A stretch of DNA of 64,000 nucleotides from Shewanella pneumatophori (GTDB taxonomy: Bacteria > Pseudomonadota > Gammaproteobacteria > Enterobacterales > Shewanellaceae): positions 62,001 through 126,000 of the forward strand of contig NZ_JAKILB010000010.1 in assembly GCF_023283895.1 (NCBI RefSeq), read 5' to 3'. The translations under genes and the position numbers were made by a program. The notes beneath the pieces were generated by a model, which made no database searches, was not told the DNA's origin, and saw only the letters and a program-made list of their open reading frames with translations. Positions 1-9,430 of this stretch are shown here, in pieces; the stretch's first letter is position 1, and each line of letters starts with the position of its first letter.

Positions 1-123
1 AGAGCGGATTATCCCACCGAGGCTTAGTACCTCAACGGCAAGTGTGCCGTTATCCATGAGTACTCGTTCAATCTGTCCACCACGTGGATCCGTCCAAGGT
101 TCAAGAGCGCGAATACGTACCAT
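1..123 (-). CDS. galM: galactose mutarotase (aldose 1-epimerase), N-terminal part
   Basis: The gene starts with ATG at 123 and is cut by the window edge after 41 codons. The visible N-terminus ends in VEVLSLGGIIRS, typical of the first strands of aldose 1-epimerases, which interconvert alpha and beta anomers of galactose. It lies 22 bp downstream of galK on the same strand, so co-transcription in a galactose-use operon is likely. The active-site residues lie outside the window, so the call rests on the N-terminal pattern and on synteny with galK. Confidence 0.7.
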   Translation of the reverse strand, partial: MVRIRALEPWTDPRGGQIERVLMDNGTLAVEVLSLGGIIRS

Positions 124-145
124 TTTTCGTCCTGTTAGCGTTATT

Positions 146-1300
146 TTAGTCGTCGATGCGTTTGGCACCATCGCTGGCTAAGCACAAGTAAATATCTGCT
201 TCTAGCCCGGTTTTATCAGTAAACTTTTGTTCAATCGTAGCAACAACAGCATCGGTGAGTTCGTGATCAACTAGTGCGACAATACAACCACCAAGGCCGC
301 CGCCAGTCATACGCACGCCGCCACGATTTCCTATTACCTCTGATACTATCTCGACAAGGTAATCAATTTCAGTGGTGCTGATCTCAAAGTCATCACGCAT
401 TGAAATATGCGATTCAGCCATTAGCTGACTTAATTTAGCGATATCGCCAGACTCTAATGCCCAAGCCGCATTTTGGGTACGGCGATTTTCACTGAGTACA
501 TGCTTAGCACGCTTATAGTAAGCTTCTGGTAGTTCAGCCTTGGCCGCCTCTAAGGTCGAGAGATCTAGATCGCGCAATGACTCTAGGCCGAAATGGCTGG
601 CTGCTTGTTCACATTGCTCTTTGCGTAAATTGTATTGGGCTTCAATTTCATTGCGCTTAACGTTGGAGTTGATGATCAACAAACTCAAGTTTTCAGGAAT
701 ACTAACGGCTTCGCTATCAAGATCGAGGCAATCAATTAAAAAGGCGTGGTCTTGCTCGCCAAGAGCGCAAATCATTTGATCCATAATGCCGCAGGCATGA
801 CCTACAAATTGGTTTTCGCCGCGTTGAGCAAGTTGAGCGATAGCAAGAGGTGATAGTTTAATTTGGCTACAATCGTTAACCGCAGTGCCAAAAGCCACCT
901 CTAAAGCGGCTGATGATGATAAGCCCGCATTCATAGGAATATTGCTAACAACAGCAATATCGAGCCCTTTAGGTGCAAGCCCTGAGCTTGCCATTGCAGC
1001 AGTAAAGCCTTTTAAATAGTTAGACCAGTGCTTTTTAACTGGTGCGCCTTCTTCACCAAATGTCCAAGATACTATCTCGCCTGGATAGGCATCCGACACT
1101 GCGCGAAATTGCAGGTCGTCACGGCGCTTGGCCACAATAGCAGTATGAAAGTTAATTGCAGCTGGCAGCACAAAGCCGTCATTGTAATCGGTATGCTCAC
1201 CAATAAGATTCACACGTCCAGGGGCACAATAAAGCTCATCAGCTTGGGTGCCAAAAGTTTGCACAAACAATTTGTTTGCTCGCTGAGCGGGATTGGACAT
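146..1300 (-). CDS. galK: galactokinase
   Basis: Cytoplasmic GHMP-family kinase that phosphorylates alpha-D-galactose with ATP to galactose-1-phosphate (Leloir pathway). Its 384 aa match the usual length of about 382. The galactokinase signature GRVNLIGEHTDYNDGF is near residues 28-43, the glycine/serine-rich ATP loop MNAGLSSSAALEVA near 123-136, and the third GHMP motif TGGGLGGC near 337-344. The ATG at 1300 is preceded by a weak GGAA. The gene is first in an apparent galK-galM unit; no galE or galT is in view. Confidence 0.97.
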   Translation of the reverse strand: MSNPAQRANKLFVQTFGTQADELYCAPGRVNLIGEHTDYNDGFVLPAAINFHTAIVAKRRDDLQFRAVSDAYPGEIVSWTFGEEGAPVKKHWSNYLKGFTAAMASSGLAPKGLDIAVVSNIPMNAGLSSSAALEVAFGTAVNDCSQIKLSPLAIAQLAQRGENQFVGHACGIMDQMICALGEQDHAFLIDCLDLDSEAVSIPENLSLLIINSNVKRNEIEAQYNLRKEQCEQAASHFGLESLRDLDLSTLEAAKAELPEAYYKRAKHVLSENRRTQNAAWALESGDIAKLSQLMAESHISMRDDFEISTTEIDYLVEIVSEVIGNRGGVRMTGGGLGGCIVALVDHELTDAVVATIEQKFTDKTGLEADIYLCLASDGAKRIDD

Positions 1301-1830
1301 AATTCAAAATTCCGAATGTTAGTATTTGCGTTCAGTACAAAACGTTGCTGTAAACTGAGTGGTTTAGCTGCGGTTTGATTCTAACGACCAAATTAATAAC
1401 AGCGGTTTACCTAAATGGCTTGGTTTACCCAAGCGATTGAGCGGCAGCGAGGTCATAATCTATGCTTGATGCTGCTTTTGCTGTAAAGCGTACTTTAGTG
1501 CTCAAAATCCATCTATTGATTTATATCATGTCTTTGTAACTTGTGTAACTGAGTTTTTCTGTTAGCTACTGGTTGGCGTGCTTGTTGATTAAAGAAATTG
1601 ACATGGGATAAGTTCATCAGGAACACCTGATAAAGGTGTGGCTAGGCTTGTAAGTAACGCATAGTGGTTAGATGCTAGTTATCAAAAGGGTGCTCTCTAG
1701 CAATGCTTGCGCTAGGGGGGGATCTTGATGAAATTAACCTAATGATAATCCTCCTAGAGCAAACGCAATAGGAGGATTGAATCGCCGACTTTTATAACTA
1801 ACGAACCTAACGAACTAGGGTATTAGCTAA
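1301..1830. other. 530-bp intergenic region upstream of galK
   Basis: No convincing reading frame is seen on either strand. The left part should hold the galK promoter. The right part, downstream of the antiporter gene, holds one 10-bp inverted repeat listed separately. No recognisable GalR operator or small RNA was identified. Confidence 0.5.
1747..1778 (-). terminator. 10-bp stem inverted repeat, possible terminator of the antiporter gene
   Basis: AATCCTCCTA at 1747-1756 and TAGGAGGATT at 1769-1778 form a perfect 10-bp stem with a 12-nt loop, about 50 bp after the antiporter stop codon. There is no clear T tract on either strand, so factor-independent termination is uncertain; the structure may instead protect the mRNA 3' end. 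Confidence 0.4.
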
Positions 1831-3486
1831 TTAGTCTTTTGCTGCAACCGTGGTTTCAACTTGGTTTTTATGGTTAATCGCATCAGGGTTATCTGGTGCG
1901 GTGCCGCTAGGGGTTAATAGCTCTTTAACTAAGTGCTCAACAAAACCGGCACCAGCGGCTTCATAAAGGTTATATACACTGTCTACGCCTGATTCACTAA
2001 GCGACTCAGCATCTTCTTTATATTTTACAATTGCACTTAGCTTGCCTTGATATTCAAGAGATTGCAGCTGCTCAACTGCAAACTGATTACCAGCATGATG
2101 CGGCATAGTTAATAGCACTAGCTCAAGGTTTGGCGCTCTGTCGAGCTTTTCCCAAAAGTCAGTATCAGAGGCGTCGCCTTGTACAACGTTTCGTCCTTGG
2201 CTGATATGAAAATCAACTAGGTCTTGCTTGTGCTCAACACCAAGAATTTCACCATCATAACGTGATCGCAGCTCGTCATAAGCACCTGAACCAATACGTC
2301 CCATACCTAAAATTAAGAAGCGTGGGTTACCAACCGGAATGGGTCTATCTTCAGGATGTAGCGGATGTTTCTCCAAACGCTTAAGCCAAGCTTGGTACTT
2401 TTGATAAAGTCGGCTTGATGCGATATTTAGTGGTGCTGCAAACAAAAAACTAAAGCTAAGTGCTACCGCCAAAATGACCATCCACTGCGGTGGCAGCCAG
2501 CCCTTTGAGGTGGCCACTGCAGCGACAATTAAACCAAACTCACTATAGTTGCCCAAGCTAAATGAGCTCATTAGCGCAGTGCGAGAGCGCAGCTTAAAGT
2601 GGGTGAGCAAATATAGAAATAGAATGACTTTTATCGGTACAACCAGCACTAAAATTGCCGCGAGTCCTATATCAGAGAAGCTTGGTAAGCCATTAAGGCC
2701 AACGGTTAAGAAGAAAGCCACTAAGAATAGTTCTTTGAAGTAAAACAGCGATTTAGCCAGTTCTGATGATTTAGGGTGACCTGCGAGTAAAATACCAATA
2801 ATTAGTGCACCAAGATCCGGCTTTAAGCCAACAAGCTCAAATAAACCTGCACCCATAACTAGTGCCATAACTAAGCCAAACAACACTAGTAATTCACCGT
2901 GGCCCACACGATCAAAGGCTTTATAGATAAGTGGCTTTGCTAGTGGTAGCAGCAATAATCCTAATGCCCAGTATGATGGAATATCACCCTTGGAAATCGT
3001 TAAAAATGCTACCGCAAAGATATCTTGCATAATCAAGATACCAATGGCTACACGGCCATATAGCGACTGCATGTCACCTTTATCTTCCAGTATTTTTACT
3101 GCAAAAATGGTACTCGAGAAACTTAACGCGAAGGCGAGTAGGGCTAATTGATTTAGTTCGAGTCCGGTTAGTTGCTCAAGCCCTAAAAGGCCAAGTAGCT
3201 TTAATAGCGGAATAAAAAACAGCATTGAGCCTAAAAGATGTAAGCTGGAACCTGCCCAAACTTCTGCTTTAAATAAACTTCTGAGATCGAGTTTTAAACC
3301 AATGGCAAATAGTAGGAGGGTTACACCTAAGTTTGCCAATTGCTCCAGCATTGGCAAACTGGACTCTTCAATCCCAAACAGAAACAGCATAAATCCCGCA
3401 ACAAGATAGCCAATTAAAGGGGGAAGTCCCACACGGCTAACTAGCATGCCGCAGGCTAAGGTGATTATGAGTATGGCGGGTTCCAT
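1831..3486 (-). CDS. CPA2-family cation/proton antiporter with C-terminal TrkA-N (RCK) domain
   Basis: Inner-membrane monovalent-cation/H+ exchanger of 551 aa, related to the KefB/KefC and YbaL families. Roughly residues 1-375 are about a dozen hydrophobic helices of the Na/H exchanger fold, including the short PDLGALIIGILLAGHP loop typical of CPA2. Residues 389-500 form a Rossmann-type RCK domain starting RFLILGMGRIGSGAYDEL (GxGxxG), expected to gate transport in response to nucleotide or redox state. The ATG at 3486 follows a good AGGAG. The gene appears monocistronic. Substrate (K+ or Na+) cannot be assigned from sequence; no KefF/KefG-like ancillary gene is adjacent. Confidence 0.88.
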   Translation of the reverse strand: MEPAILIITLACGMLVSRVGLPPLIGYLVAGFMLFLFGIEESSLPMLEQLANLGVTLLLFAIGLKLDLRSLFKAEVWAGSSLHLLGSMLFFIPLLKLLGLLGLEQLTGLELNQLALLAFALSFSSTIFAVKILEDKGDMQSLYGRVAIGILIMQDIFAVAFLTISKGDIPSYWALGLLLLPLAKPLIYKAFDRVGHGELLVLFGLVMALVMGAGLFELVGLKPDLGALIIGILLAGHPKSSELAKSLFYFKELFLVAFFLTVGLNGLPSFSDIGLAAILVLVVPIKVILFLYLLTHFKLRSRTALMSSFSLGNYSEFGLIVAAVATSKGWLPPQWMVILAVALSFSFLFAAPLNIASSRLYQKYQAWLKRLEKHPLHPEDRPIPVGNPRFLILGMGRIGSGAYDELRSRYDGEILGVEHKQDLVDFHISQGRNVVQGDASDTDFWEKLDRAPNLELVLLTMPHHAGNQFAVEQLQSLEYQGKLSAIVKYKEDAESLSESGVDSVYNLYEAAGAGFVEHLVKELLTPSGTAPDNPDAINHKNQVETTVAAKD

Positions 3487-3607
3487 GATGCTCCTTTTTA
3501 ATTATGGAATGATGCACCATTGTATAAGAAATTTATGAAGTTGAGCTGAAAAATGTGAACAAATTTGATCGATGTTAACGTTTTATCTTCCTTGCTATGG
3601 CAGGTAT

Positions 3608-3642
3608 AAAAAAAGCCCCTGTTTAGGTTAAACAAGGGCTTT
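3608..3642 (-). terminator. rho-independent terminator of cutA-dsbD
   Basis: On the minus strand, AAAGCCC and GGGCTTT (outer arms 3636-3642 and 3612-3618) pair around an inner GTTT/AAAC stem and are followed by seven T residues at 3614-3608. It lies 37 bp after the dsbD stop codon. Confidence 0.85.
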
Positions 3643-3678
3643 AATTTACGCTAATGTATTAGGTGTTAGCGCCGGAAG

Positions 3679-5511
3679 CTATTTCACTAAGTGGTCTAAA
3701 TGCTCAGCAAATGCTTTTGGTCGCATAAAGCCTGTAACACGTAAGTCATCACGAATTACGCCATTCTCATCAAACATCAATAAGGTTGGCAAGCCAAGAA
3801 TGTCGTAGTGCTCAAGTAGCTCGATATCAATATCGTCGTTTTTGGTGACATCTGCTTGCAGCAATACCATTTTATCCATGCGCTCTAAAACCTGAGCATC
3901 TTTAAAGGTTATCGCTTCAAACTCTTTACAGGCTACACACCAGTCAGCGTAGAAATCGACCATCACTGTTTTGCCTTCAGCGGTTGCTGCGGCGATTTCA
4001 GTTTTTAAATCATCAAGTGACTTAATGCGGGTGAAACCGTGGTTTTCTGCAGCGCTGTTAGTCGCAACAGTAGTGTGAGTATTAAAGCCAAGTTTCGTCA
4101 TTACTGCCTGCATGCCGTAAGAGAAGCTTGCAAGTAGCGCCAGCATCAGCAGCACTGAACGTACAGTTTGTTTCCAGCTAAACTCGGTAAGTTTGTTTTG
4201 ATGCATCAAGTAACCGATCAACACAATACCCCAGATTGACCATAATAGATCTGAGATAAAGTCTGGCCAAATACGACCAATCATCACAATTGATACAGCG
4301 ATCAATAGGAAGCCGAAAATAGTCTTGATGATATCCATCCAGCTGCCAGCTCTTGGTAATAGCTTACCACCTGATGTACCGATAATAAGTAAAGGCAGTC
4401 CCATCCCCATGCTGAGTACGTAAAGTGCTAAGAAGCCTTGCATTAGATCGCCTGTTTGCGCCACATAAATCAGTGCGCCAGACAGTGGTGCTGTAGTACA
4501 CGGTGAGGCGACTAAGCCAGAGATTATGCCCATTACAAATACACCAATAACGTTGCCGCCTTTTTGGTTATTTGAGAATGCGTTCATCTTCTCTTGCCAC
4601 TTAGATGGCAGTTTTAAGTCGTATAAGCCAAACATTGATAGACTTAATACAAAGAACAGAATTGCTAATACAATGAGTACCGCAGGGTGTTGTAGTGCAG
4701 CCTGATATTTCATACCCGCTGAGGCAACGATAAGTCCAACCAGAGAATAGGTAATAGCCATACCTTGCACGTACACCATAGAAAGTGTGAACGCTTTAGC
4801 GGTAGACAGTTTTTCGCCCTGACCGACAATAATACCTGAAAGGATTGGGTACATTGGGAAAACACAAGGCGTTAACGCTAAGCCTATACCCAGACCAAAG
4901 AAGATCACTAAGGTCCAAATGAGGCTGTCGCCAGATAGCATAGCGCTTAAGCTATCTTGTTGGGTAATTGGTGCGGCAGAAGTCTCTGCTTCAGTTGCAG
5001 CAGCTACATTGCTGCTTAGTGGCTTTTCGGTTTCAGTGAGTAAGCCATTATTTTGAGCGACTTCAGTTAGCTCTGCACTGCGCTTGGTTGGTGGGAAACA
5101 CAGTTTGCCTTCAGCACAGCCCATAAAGGTGACATTGAGTTTGTCGCCCGTGCTAGCCTCTTTAATCGCAACAGGCATTTCAACAAAAGTGTAGTAAACC
5201 TCTTGCTCACCAAAATATTCGTCAGTATGCGATTTACCTTGCGGCAGCGATACTTCACCGATTACCGCTCCATCAGAGGTTTCAAACTTGAGTTTGTCAC
5301 GATACATGTAGTAGCCGTCGGCAATGACCCAGCTGATTTTGACTTGGTCGCCTTGCTGCTTAAAGTCGAATACAAAGGCTTGGTCGACAGGCATGAGCTC
5401 AGGCTCGCCTTTTAAGAAATCAAATTTATTACTGCTAAAAATGCCATCAGCATGCGCCAACGGCGTAAGCAGTAGTAATGAGGCTAAAAACAGGTTAATA
5501 ATTTTTTTCAT
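3679..5511 (-). CDS. dsbD: thiol:disulfide interchange protein DsbD
   Basis: Inner-membrane electron conduit that passes reducing power from cytoplasmic thioredoxin to periplasmic DsbC, DsbG and CcmG. The 610-aa protein has a signal peptide (MKKIINLFLASLL, ending near AHA), a periplasmic alpha domain with the pair in CAEGKLC near residues 101-107, eight hydrophobic segments around CVFP and SPCTTAP (the membrane cysteines), and a C-terminal thioredoxin-like domain with DWCVACKEFE. The ATG at 5511 was preferred to an upstream in-frame codon because it begins the signal peptide and overlaps the cutA stop as ATGA, implying translational coupling. DsbD supports cytochrome c maturation, relevant to NapB in this window. 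Confidence 0.95.
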   Translation of the reverse strand: MKKIINLFLASLLLLTPLAHADGIFSSNKFDFLKGEPELMPVDQAFVFDFKQQGDQVKISWVIADGYYMYRDKLKFETSDGAVIGEVSLPQGKSHTDEYFGEQEVYYTFVEMPVAIKEASTGDKLNVTFMGCAEGKLCFPPTKRSAELTEVAQNNGLLTETEKPLSSNVAAATEAETSAAPITQQDSLSAMLSGDSLIWTLVIFFGLGIGLALTPCVFPMYPILSGIIVGQGEKLSTAKAFTLSMVYVQGMAITYSLVGLIVASAGMKYQAALQHPAVLIVLAILFFVLSLSMFGLYDLKLPSKWQEKMNAFSNNQKGGNVIGVFVMGIISGLVASPCTTAPLSGALIYVAQTGDLMQGFLALYVLSMGMGLPLLIIGTSGGKLLPRAGSWMDIIKTIFGFLLIAVSIVMIGRIWPDFISDLLWSIWGIVLIGYLMHQNKLTEFSWKQTVRSVLLMLALLASFSYGMQAVMTKLGFNTHTTVATNSAAENHGFTRIKSLDDLKTEIAAATAEGKTVMVDFYADWCVACKEFEAITFKDAQVLERMDKMVLLQADVTKNDDIDIELLEHYDILGLPTLLMFDENGVIRDDLRVTGFMRPKAFAEHLDHLVK

Positions 5512-5831
5512 GGCTGTGTGGTTTCTTTTATCCAATCAAAATAGGCTGGCAATCCTTGTGTTATTGGGATTGCTATTAGCTCGGGTACATCATAGGGATG
5601 CAGCTTAGAAAGAGTGTGCTCAATGGCACTGTAATGCTGCGCTAAGCATTTAATTTGCAAATTAAACTCTTGCTCTTCACACAACTCTCCTTGCCACTCA
5701 TATACGGATGAAATCCCCTGCGAGATCTGTACGCAAGCAGCAAGTTTGCGCTTAACCAGTTCACGAGCGAGCTCTTTAGCTTTCTCGGCACTGGGGCAAG
5801 TTGTGATAACGAGTAAAAATTCGGTTTGCAT
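5508..5831 (-). CDS. cutA: CutA divalent-cation tolerance protein
   Basis: Small trimeric cytoplasmic protein of the PII-like CutA1 family, linked genetically to copper tolerance; its biochemical role is unsettled. The 107-aa product begins MQTEFLLVITTCPS and carries the family landmarks AKELARELVKRKLAACVQI and SVYEWQGELCEEQEF. It is upstream of, and overlaps, dsbD; the cutA-dsbD pair is also seen in Enterobacteria. The ATG at 5831 was chosen; an in-frame TTG seven codons upstream lacks a ribosome-binding site. Confidence 0.93.
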   Translation of the reverse strand: MQTEFLLVITTCPSAEKAKELARELVKRKLAACVQISQGISSVYEWQGELCEEQEFNLQIKCLAQHYSAIEHTLSKLHPYDVPELIAIPITQGLPAYFDWIKETTQP

Positions 5832-6114
5832 TAAACTATTTCTATTGTCCAACAGATTAAAATTGTATTAAGCCAACGAGGTTAATATGGCCGATAATAA
5901 AGCTGAACAGTACTGTACGTGTTTTAAGTTAGCCTTGCATTAAGCTATGACTAAAATAGTGATGCCAGTAGTTTTTGCTTACAATTATGGGCATAAATGC
6001 AGTCTTAGTTAGCATTTATACTGTTTATTGCCAGTACGCTTTTAGCAATGGCTTGAAAATAGACCGAGTTACCCCAATTTAGTTTTCATAAGCAGCAAGA
6101 AATGTGAGGTCAGT

Positions 6115-6732
6115 GTGTTTTTTATTTTGTTATTAATCTTTGTTGTCGTTCCTGTTATGGAGCTTTCAGTACTGATCCGCGTGGGCGAAGTATTAGGCAG
6201 TTGGACAACTGTCGCCTTAGTGATTTTTACCGCTGTTGTAGGTGTCTCTTTGGTGAGAAGCCAAGGGATCAGCACTTTAATGCAAGTGCAGCAAAAGTTA
6301 GCCCGTGGTGAAGCGCCGGGACAAGAGATTGTTGAAGGTATGATGTTGGCCGTTGCTGGTTTACTCCTACTGATTCCTGGCTTTGTAACTGACTTTATTG
6401 GTTTGGTGTTGCTGACTCCATTTACGCGCATCCCAGTGGCCGGTTTTTTCTACAAGCGTATGCAATTAAAAGTGCAGGCTAACGGTGGCTTCCAGTCAGG
6501 TTTTGGCGGTGGTTTTGGGCCGGGAATGGGTCCACAAGGTCGTAATCCTTTTGAGCAGGGCGGCAATTCACCATTTGATCAAGGCAATACTTTTGATGGT
6601 GACTTTGAGCGCCGTCCAGATCCAAGTGACAAACGCCCAGAAAGCCATCAAGTCAAAGGCTCTACGATTGAAGGTGAAACGGTTTCCCATAAAGGTGATG
6701 ACGAAACCAATAACGAGCGAACTAAGCGATAA
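6115..6732 (+). CDS. fxsA: FxsA family cytoplasmic-membrane protein
   Basis: A 205-aa integral membrane protein of the FxsA family, whose E. coli member, when overproduced, relieves F-plasmid exclusion of phage T7. Hydrophobic segments lie at about residues 1-20, 26-48 and 78-105, around the family pattern RVGEVLGSWTTVALVIFTAVVG and EGMMLAVAGLLLLIPGFVTD. After residue 120 comes a long Gly/Pro/Asn-rich tail (GFGGGFGPGMGPQ) ending in a charged segment, making it longer than the ~158-aa E. coli protein. Translation probably starts at GTG 6115, with GAGGT four bases upstream. It converges with the kinase gene, 12 bp away. Confidence 0.88.
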   Translation: MFFILLLIFVVVPVMELSVLIRVGEVLGSWTTVALVIFTAVVGVSLVRSQGISTLMQVQQKLARGEAPGQEIVEGMMLAVAGLLLLIPGFVTDFIGLVLLTPFTRIPVAGFFYKRMQLKVQANGGFQSGFGGGFGPGMGPQGRNPFEQGGNSPFDQGNTFDGDFERRPDPSDKRPESHQVKGSTIEGETVSHKGDDETNNERTKR

Positions 6733-6744
6733 ACAATCGCAGCT

Positions 6745-8583
6745 TTAGTTCTCTTCAAGCTGCTTTGGATTGCGCGGATAAAATCTGTCTGCGCGTCGCT
6801 CAATTAAATTGAATTTTCGGGTGTTTTTGTATGGTAGCTTCATAAACCCCGAAACTCCTTTACCTTGGATTTTATCTACGTGGGATAAGATCCTATCTAG
6901 GCTTGCCCTAAACGCCGCTTGCTTTCTTGGGTTGAGCAACCGCAGGTAACTGTGGATTTTCATGTGATTAGGCAATACTTCAAAAATAATGCAGCCGGTA
7001 TGGTGGATTTGGTTTATCCAACCTAGTTCAGTCATAATCTCTTTCGGCAGCTCAAGGTTTTCTTCAGGGTCGCGGCCATCTTCAAAGTAAGAATGTAGGC
7101 GTGACTTATCTTCAAGTGATGGCACATCGCCCACTTCAAAAGGTAATTGCTGATCACTTGCACAGGTAAAAGGCTGCGAGCTATCGCTGCGCTCGACATG
7201 CAGCGTATCGCGGGCGTTAAAGAAGCAGGCTTTAAATACTCCGATTCGGCGGATCCCTCGAGCCAAAGTGACCATGTTATTAACCGCAAGCGTTATGGCG
7301 TGTTTTTGCTCTGCCTTGTAAATCGCTAAGTTAGAGTCGATAAAGACTCCGGTTTCGCGCCAATGAATTGCCAAGCCACCCACAATTGCATATTGGCTTA
7401 AGCGCCCCACTGCAGCAATAAAGCCTTTTTCAGTATCACCCATGCCGGCCATAAAGTTGCGATAATATTTTTCGAGCTGCAGGTCGTCCATTTTGGCGAT
7501 GGGATCGTCATGGTTATGCTCTTTTAAGAAGGCTTTGCGGGAGCTATAGCTTACGGTTTCTACTTCTTTATCTCTTGGTAGATGCCAAACAGGGATCTCG
7601 GGTACTAAGGGTAAACTGTTTATTTCAGGAAGATGTAATCGATGGCTATGAGCCATACTTTTTAAGAAGTAATCACCGGCTTTTTTTCGTTGTAGCGGAT
7701 CATCACTTAACATGCCGTCTAAGGTACGTGCTAGTTCAACAGGCAAGCCAATACTGGTTGGGGGGATGACTTTGCTGCCAAAACGGCTAGCTTGACCTGA
7801 CGCTAGTGCATACAAGGTAGCAGCGACACCTTGCTCATCAAATCGTGGGCTCGATAGCGCACCGTTGAGTTGCTCGTCACCAATAAAGTACACATCGCCC
7901 ATTCTTGCATTGGTATGTTGTTGATCGCTTGACATTAAGTCCATCACATTACCGTTAACAGGGTTGCCTTCGGTATCACGCTGGGCAAACACGGCTGAGC
8001 CCCAATCGATTAGTGATAAGTGCTGATTTTTAACGTCATAAACTAAGTTTGAAGGCTTAATATCACCGTGGATTAATGGTCTGCCATTATGCAAATATTG
8101 TAATATGGCTGCGAGTTGCCGAGCAATATTCATTATCATTGCCACAGGAAGTGCACCGACTCTAACGCAAAGCTGCTCTAAGTCTTCCCCCGGGGCTCTT
8201 GCCATGACTAAAATGCCTTGCTTGCCTACATGCTCAAACTTGATGACTGGCGGTACATTAGGATGAATAACTTGTGACAGCATAAAGGCTTCTTCTTCAA
8301 GCCGATCTTGGATATGCTGTGGCAAAGTGAGGCGTGAGAACTTAAATACATGGGCCTCATCCTGTTGGTTCACTCCCGCAAACACAAAGCCATAAGCGCC
8401 TTTACCAATAAGCTCTAAATTCTTATATCCTAGTTTGCCTAGTTGCTGTTTACACAGACGGATCCAAGCCTTGTGTTTACGTGCGTCATTAGCGCCGAGC
8501 AAATAGATAGATTGCTCTTCAGAGATATAAAAGTGCTGTAGTTCAGGTGTTTGCAATAGTGTTCCCTCGGTTGCCAACTCCAT
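6745..8583 (-). CDS. Hanks-type protein kinase with large C-terminal extension
   Basis: A 612-aa soluble protein. Residues about 57-310 form a eukaryotic-like kinase domain: glycine loop GKGAYGFVFAG (about 60-70), catalytic loop HGDIKPSNLVYD (the usual HRD is HGD but Asp, Lys and Asn are kept), and metal-binding LIDWGSAV (DWG for DFG). These support a catalytically competent kinase. The C-terminal 300 residues match no domain I can name; they contain mixed alpha/beta sequence and no membrane segment. Substrates are unknown. The gene is monocistronic and divergent from the Cys-rich gene across an FNR-type box. HGD/DWG variants are reported in other bacterial kinases. Confidence 0.82.
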   Translation of the reverse strand: MELATEGTLLQTPELQHFYISEEQSIYLLGANDARKHKAWIRLCKQQLGKLGYKNLELIGKGAYGFVFAGVNQQDEAHVFKFSRLTLPQHIQDRLEEEAFMLSQVIHPNVPPVIKFEHVGKQGILVMARAPGEDLEQLCVRVGALPVAMIMNIARQLAAILQYLHNGRPLIHGDIKPSNLVYDVKNQHLSLIDWGSAVFAQRDTEGNPVNGNVMDLMSSDQQHTNARMGDVYFIGDEQLNGALSSPRFDEQGVAATLYALASGQASRFGSKVIPPTSIGLPVELARTLDGMLSDDPLQRKKAGDYFLKSMAHSHRLHLPEINSLPLVPEIPVWHLPRDKEVETVSYSSRKAFLKEHNHDDPIAKMDDLQLEKYYRNFMAGMGDTEKGFIAAVGRLSQYAIVGGLAIHWRETGVFIDSNLAIYKAEQKHAITLAVNNMVTLARGIRRIGVFKACFFNARDTLHVERSDSSQPFTCASDQQLPFEVGDVPSLEDKSRLHSYFEDGRDPEENLELPKEIMTELGWINQIHHTGCIIFEVLPNHMKIHSYLRLLNPRKQAAFRASLDRILSHVDKIQGKGVSGFMKLPYKNTRKFNLIERRADRFYPRNPKQLEEN

Positions 8584-8692
8584 TAAATCAATAACCTACA
8601 TTAATGTCCAAAACTGTGTTTTTATCGGGTTATTTTCTCAATTGTAAAAAGCCTGTGTAGGTCACACCTAACCAATAATTTCGGATTAGATA

Positions 8693-8706
8693 TTGATGTA
8701 TATCAA
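8693..8706 (+). promoter_or_regulatory. perfect FNR/EtrA-type box
   Basis: TTGATGTATATCAA is an exact match to TTGAT-N4-ATCAA. A TAATCT at 8729-8734 sits where the -10 hexamer of a class II promoter would lie if the box is centred at -41.5 (predicted start near 8741). That favours control of the rightward Cys-rich gene rather than the leftward kinase gene. Confidence 0.75.
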
Positions 8707-8803
8707 ATCTACCAGAATAAGAGAAAGGTAATCTTGAACTTGGGACTAGTATTTAGGATATGAGCCATTGAAAAGGCTTTCATATCAATCCAGAGGTGGC
8801 TTT

Positions 8804-9145
8804 ATGTCAGGGTTAGACAAATCACAGTTAATTGCATTACTTGAGTATCCTAGGCGTCGTATTTTGCAGTCAATGGAATTGCGTTATTGCCCTCATGCAG
8901 GCTTTTATAATCCAACGGATATGGAATGTATTAATTGTCATCAAGGCATGGAATGCACTTGGATGAATCATAACGATGAAACCATAGCGGTAGAAAGAAA
9001 GACGGTGGAAGATTTAAAGCAGCAGTTATTGGTTGCGGTTGATTTTATTGATTCAAGCTTAACGCCGCATCATTTATCGCGTCGAAACTGTGAATGTGAA
9101 AACTGTATCTGGCTTCGAAAAGTGCAGCAAACACTTAACATGTAA
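8804..9145 (+). CDS. conserved Cys-rich small protein, function unknown
   Basis: A 113-aa soluble protein with no signal peptide. It contains two cysteine/histidine clusters: YCPH..C-X2-CH..GMEC in residues 28-48 and NCECENCIW near 97-104. This is the spacing of a zinc-ribbon-like or metal-binding site; family identity is not recognised. The ATG at 8804 is preceded by GAGGTGG five bases upstream; an in-frame TTG 12 codons earlier has no ribosome-binding site. A perfect FNR-type box with a well-placed -10 element lies about 100 bp upstream, so expression probably rises under oxygen limitation. It appears monocistronic. Confidence 0.8.
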   Translation: MSGLDKSQLIALLEYPRRRILQSMELRYCPHAGFYNPTDMECINCHQGMECTWMNHNDETIAVERKTVEDLKQQLLVAVDFIDSSLTPHHLSRRNCECENCIWLRKVQQTLNM

Positions 9146-9430
9146 GCTTGCTTTATTTATACCTAAGTTGTAGCTGGTTTTAGATACAGTTTAAATGTTT
9201 TGCTGTATTTGTATGACTTGGTATTACTCATGGTTGTTGACGACTTCTTAGTTATCTTTGAGTTTTTTTGCTTCTGTATGGCTCTGCATATAGAGTAACG
9301 GCCATAGTGGTATACCAAGTCTTGAAGCTTTGTTAAGTTGAGCTGTTAGCTTAGCAACAATCATTCGATGTTATTTTCAATGTATTCTGGTCTATGGCAT
9401 ACCTAAGTTTCTCTGTTATGGACATAGATT

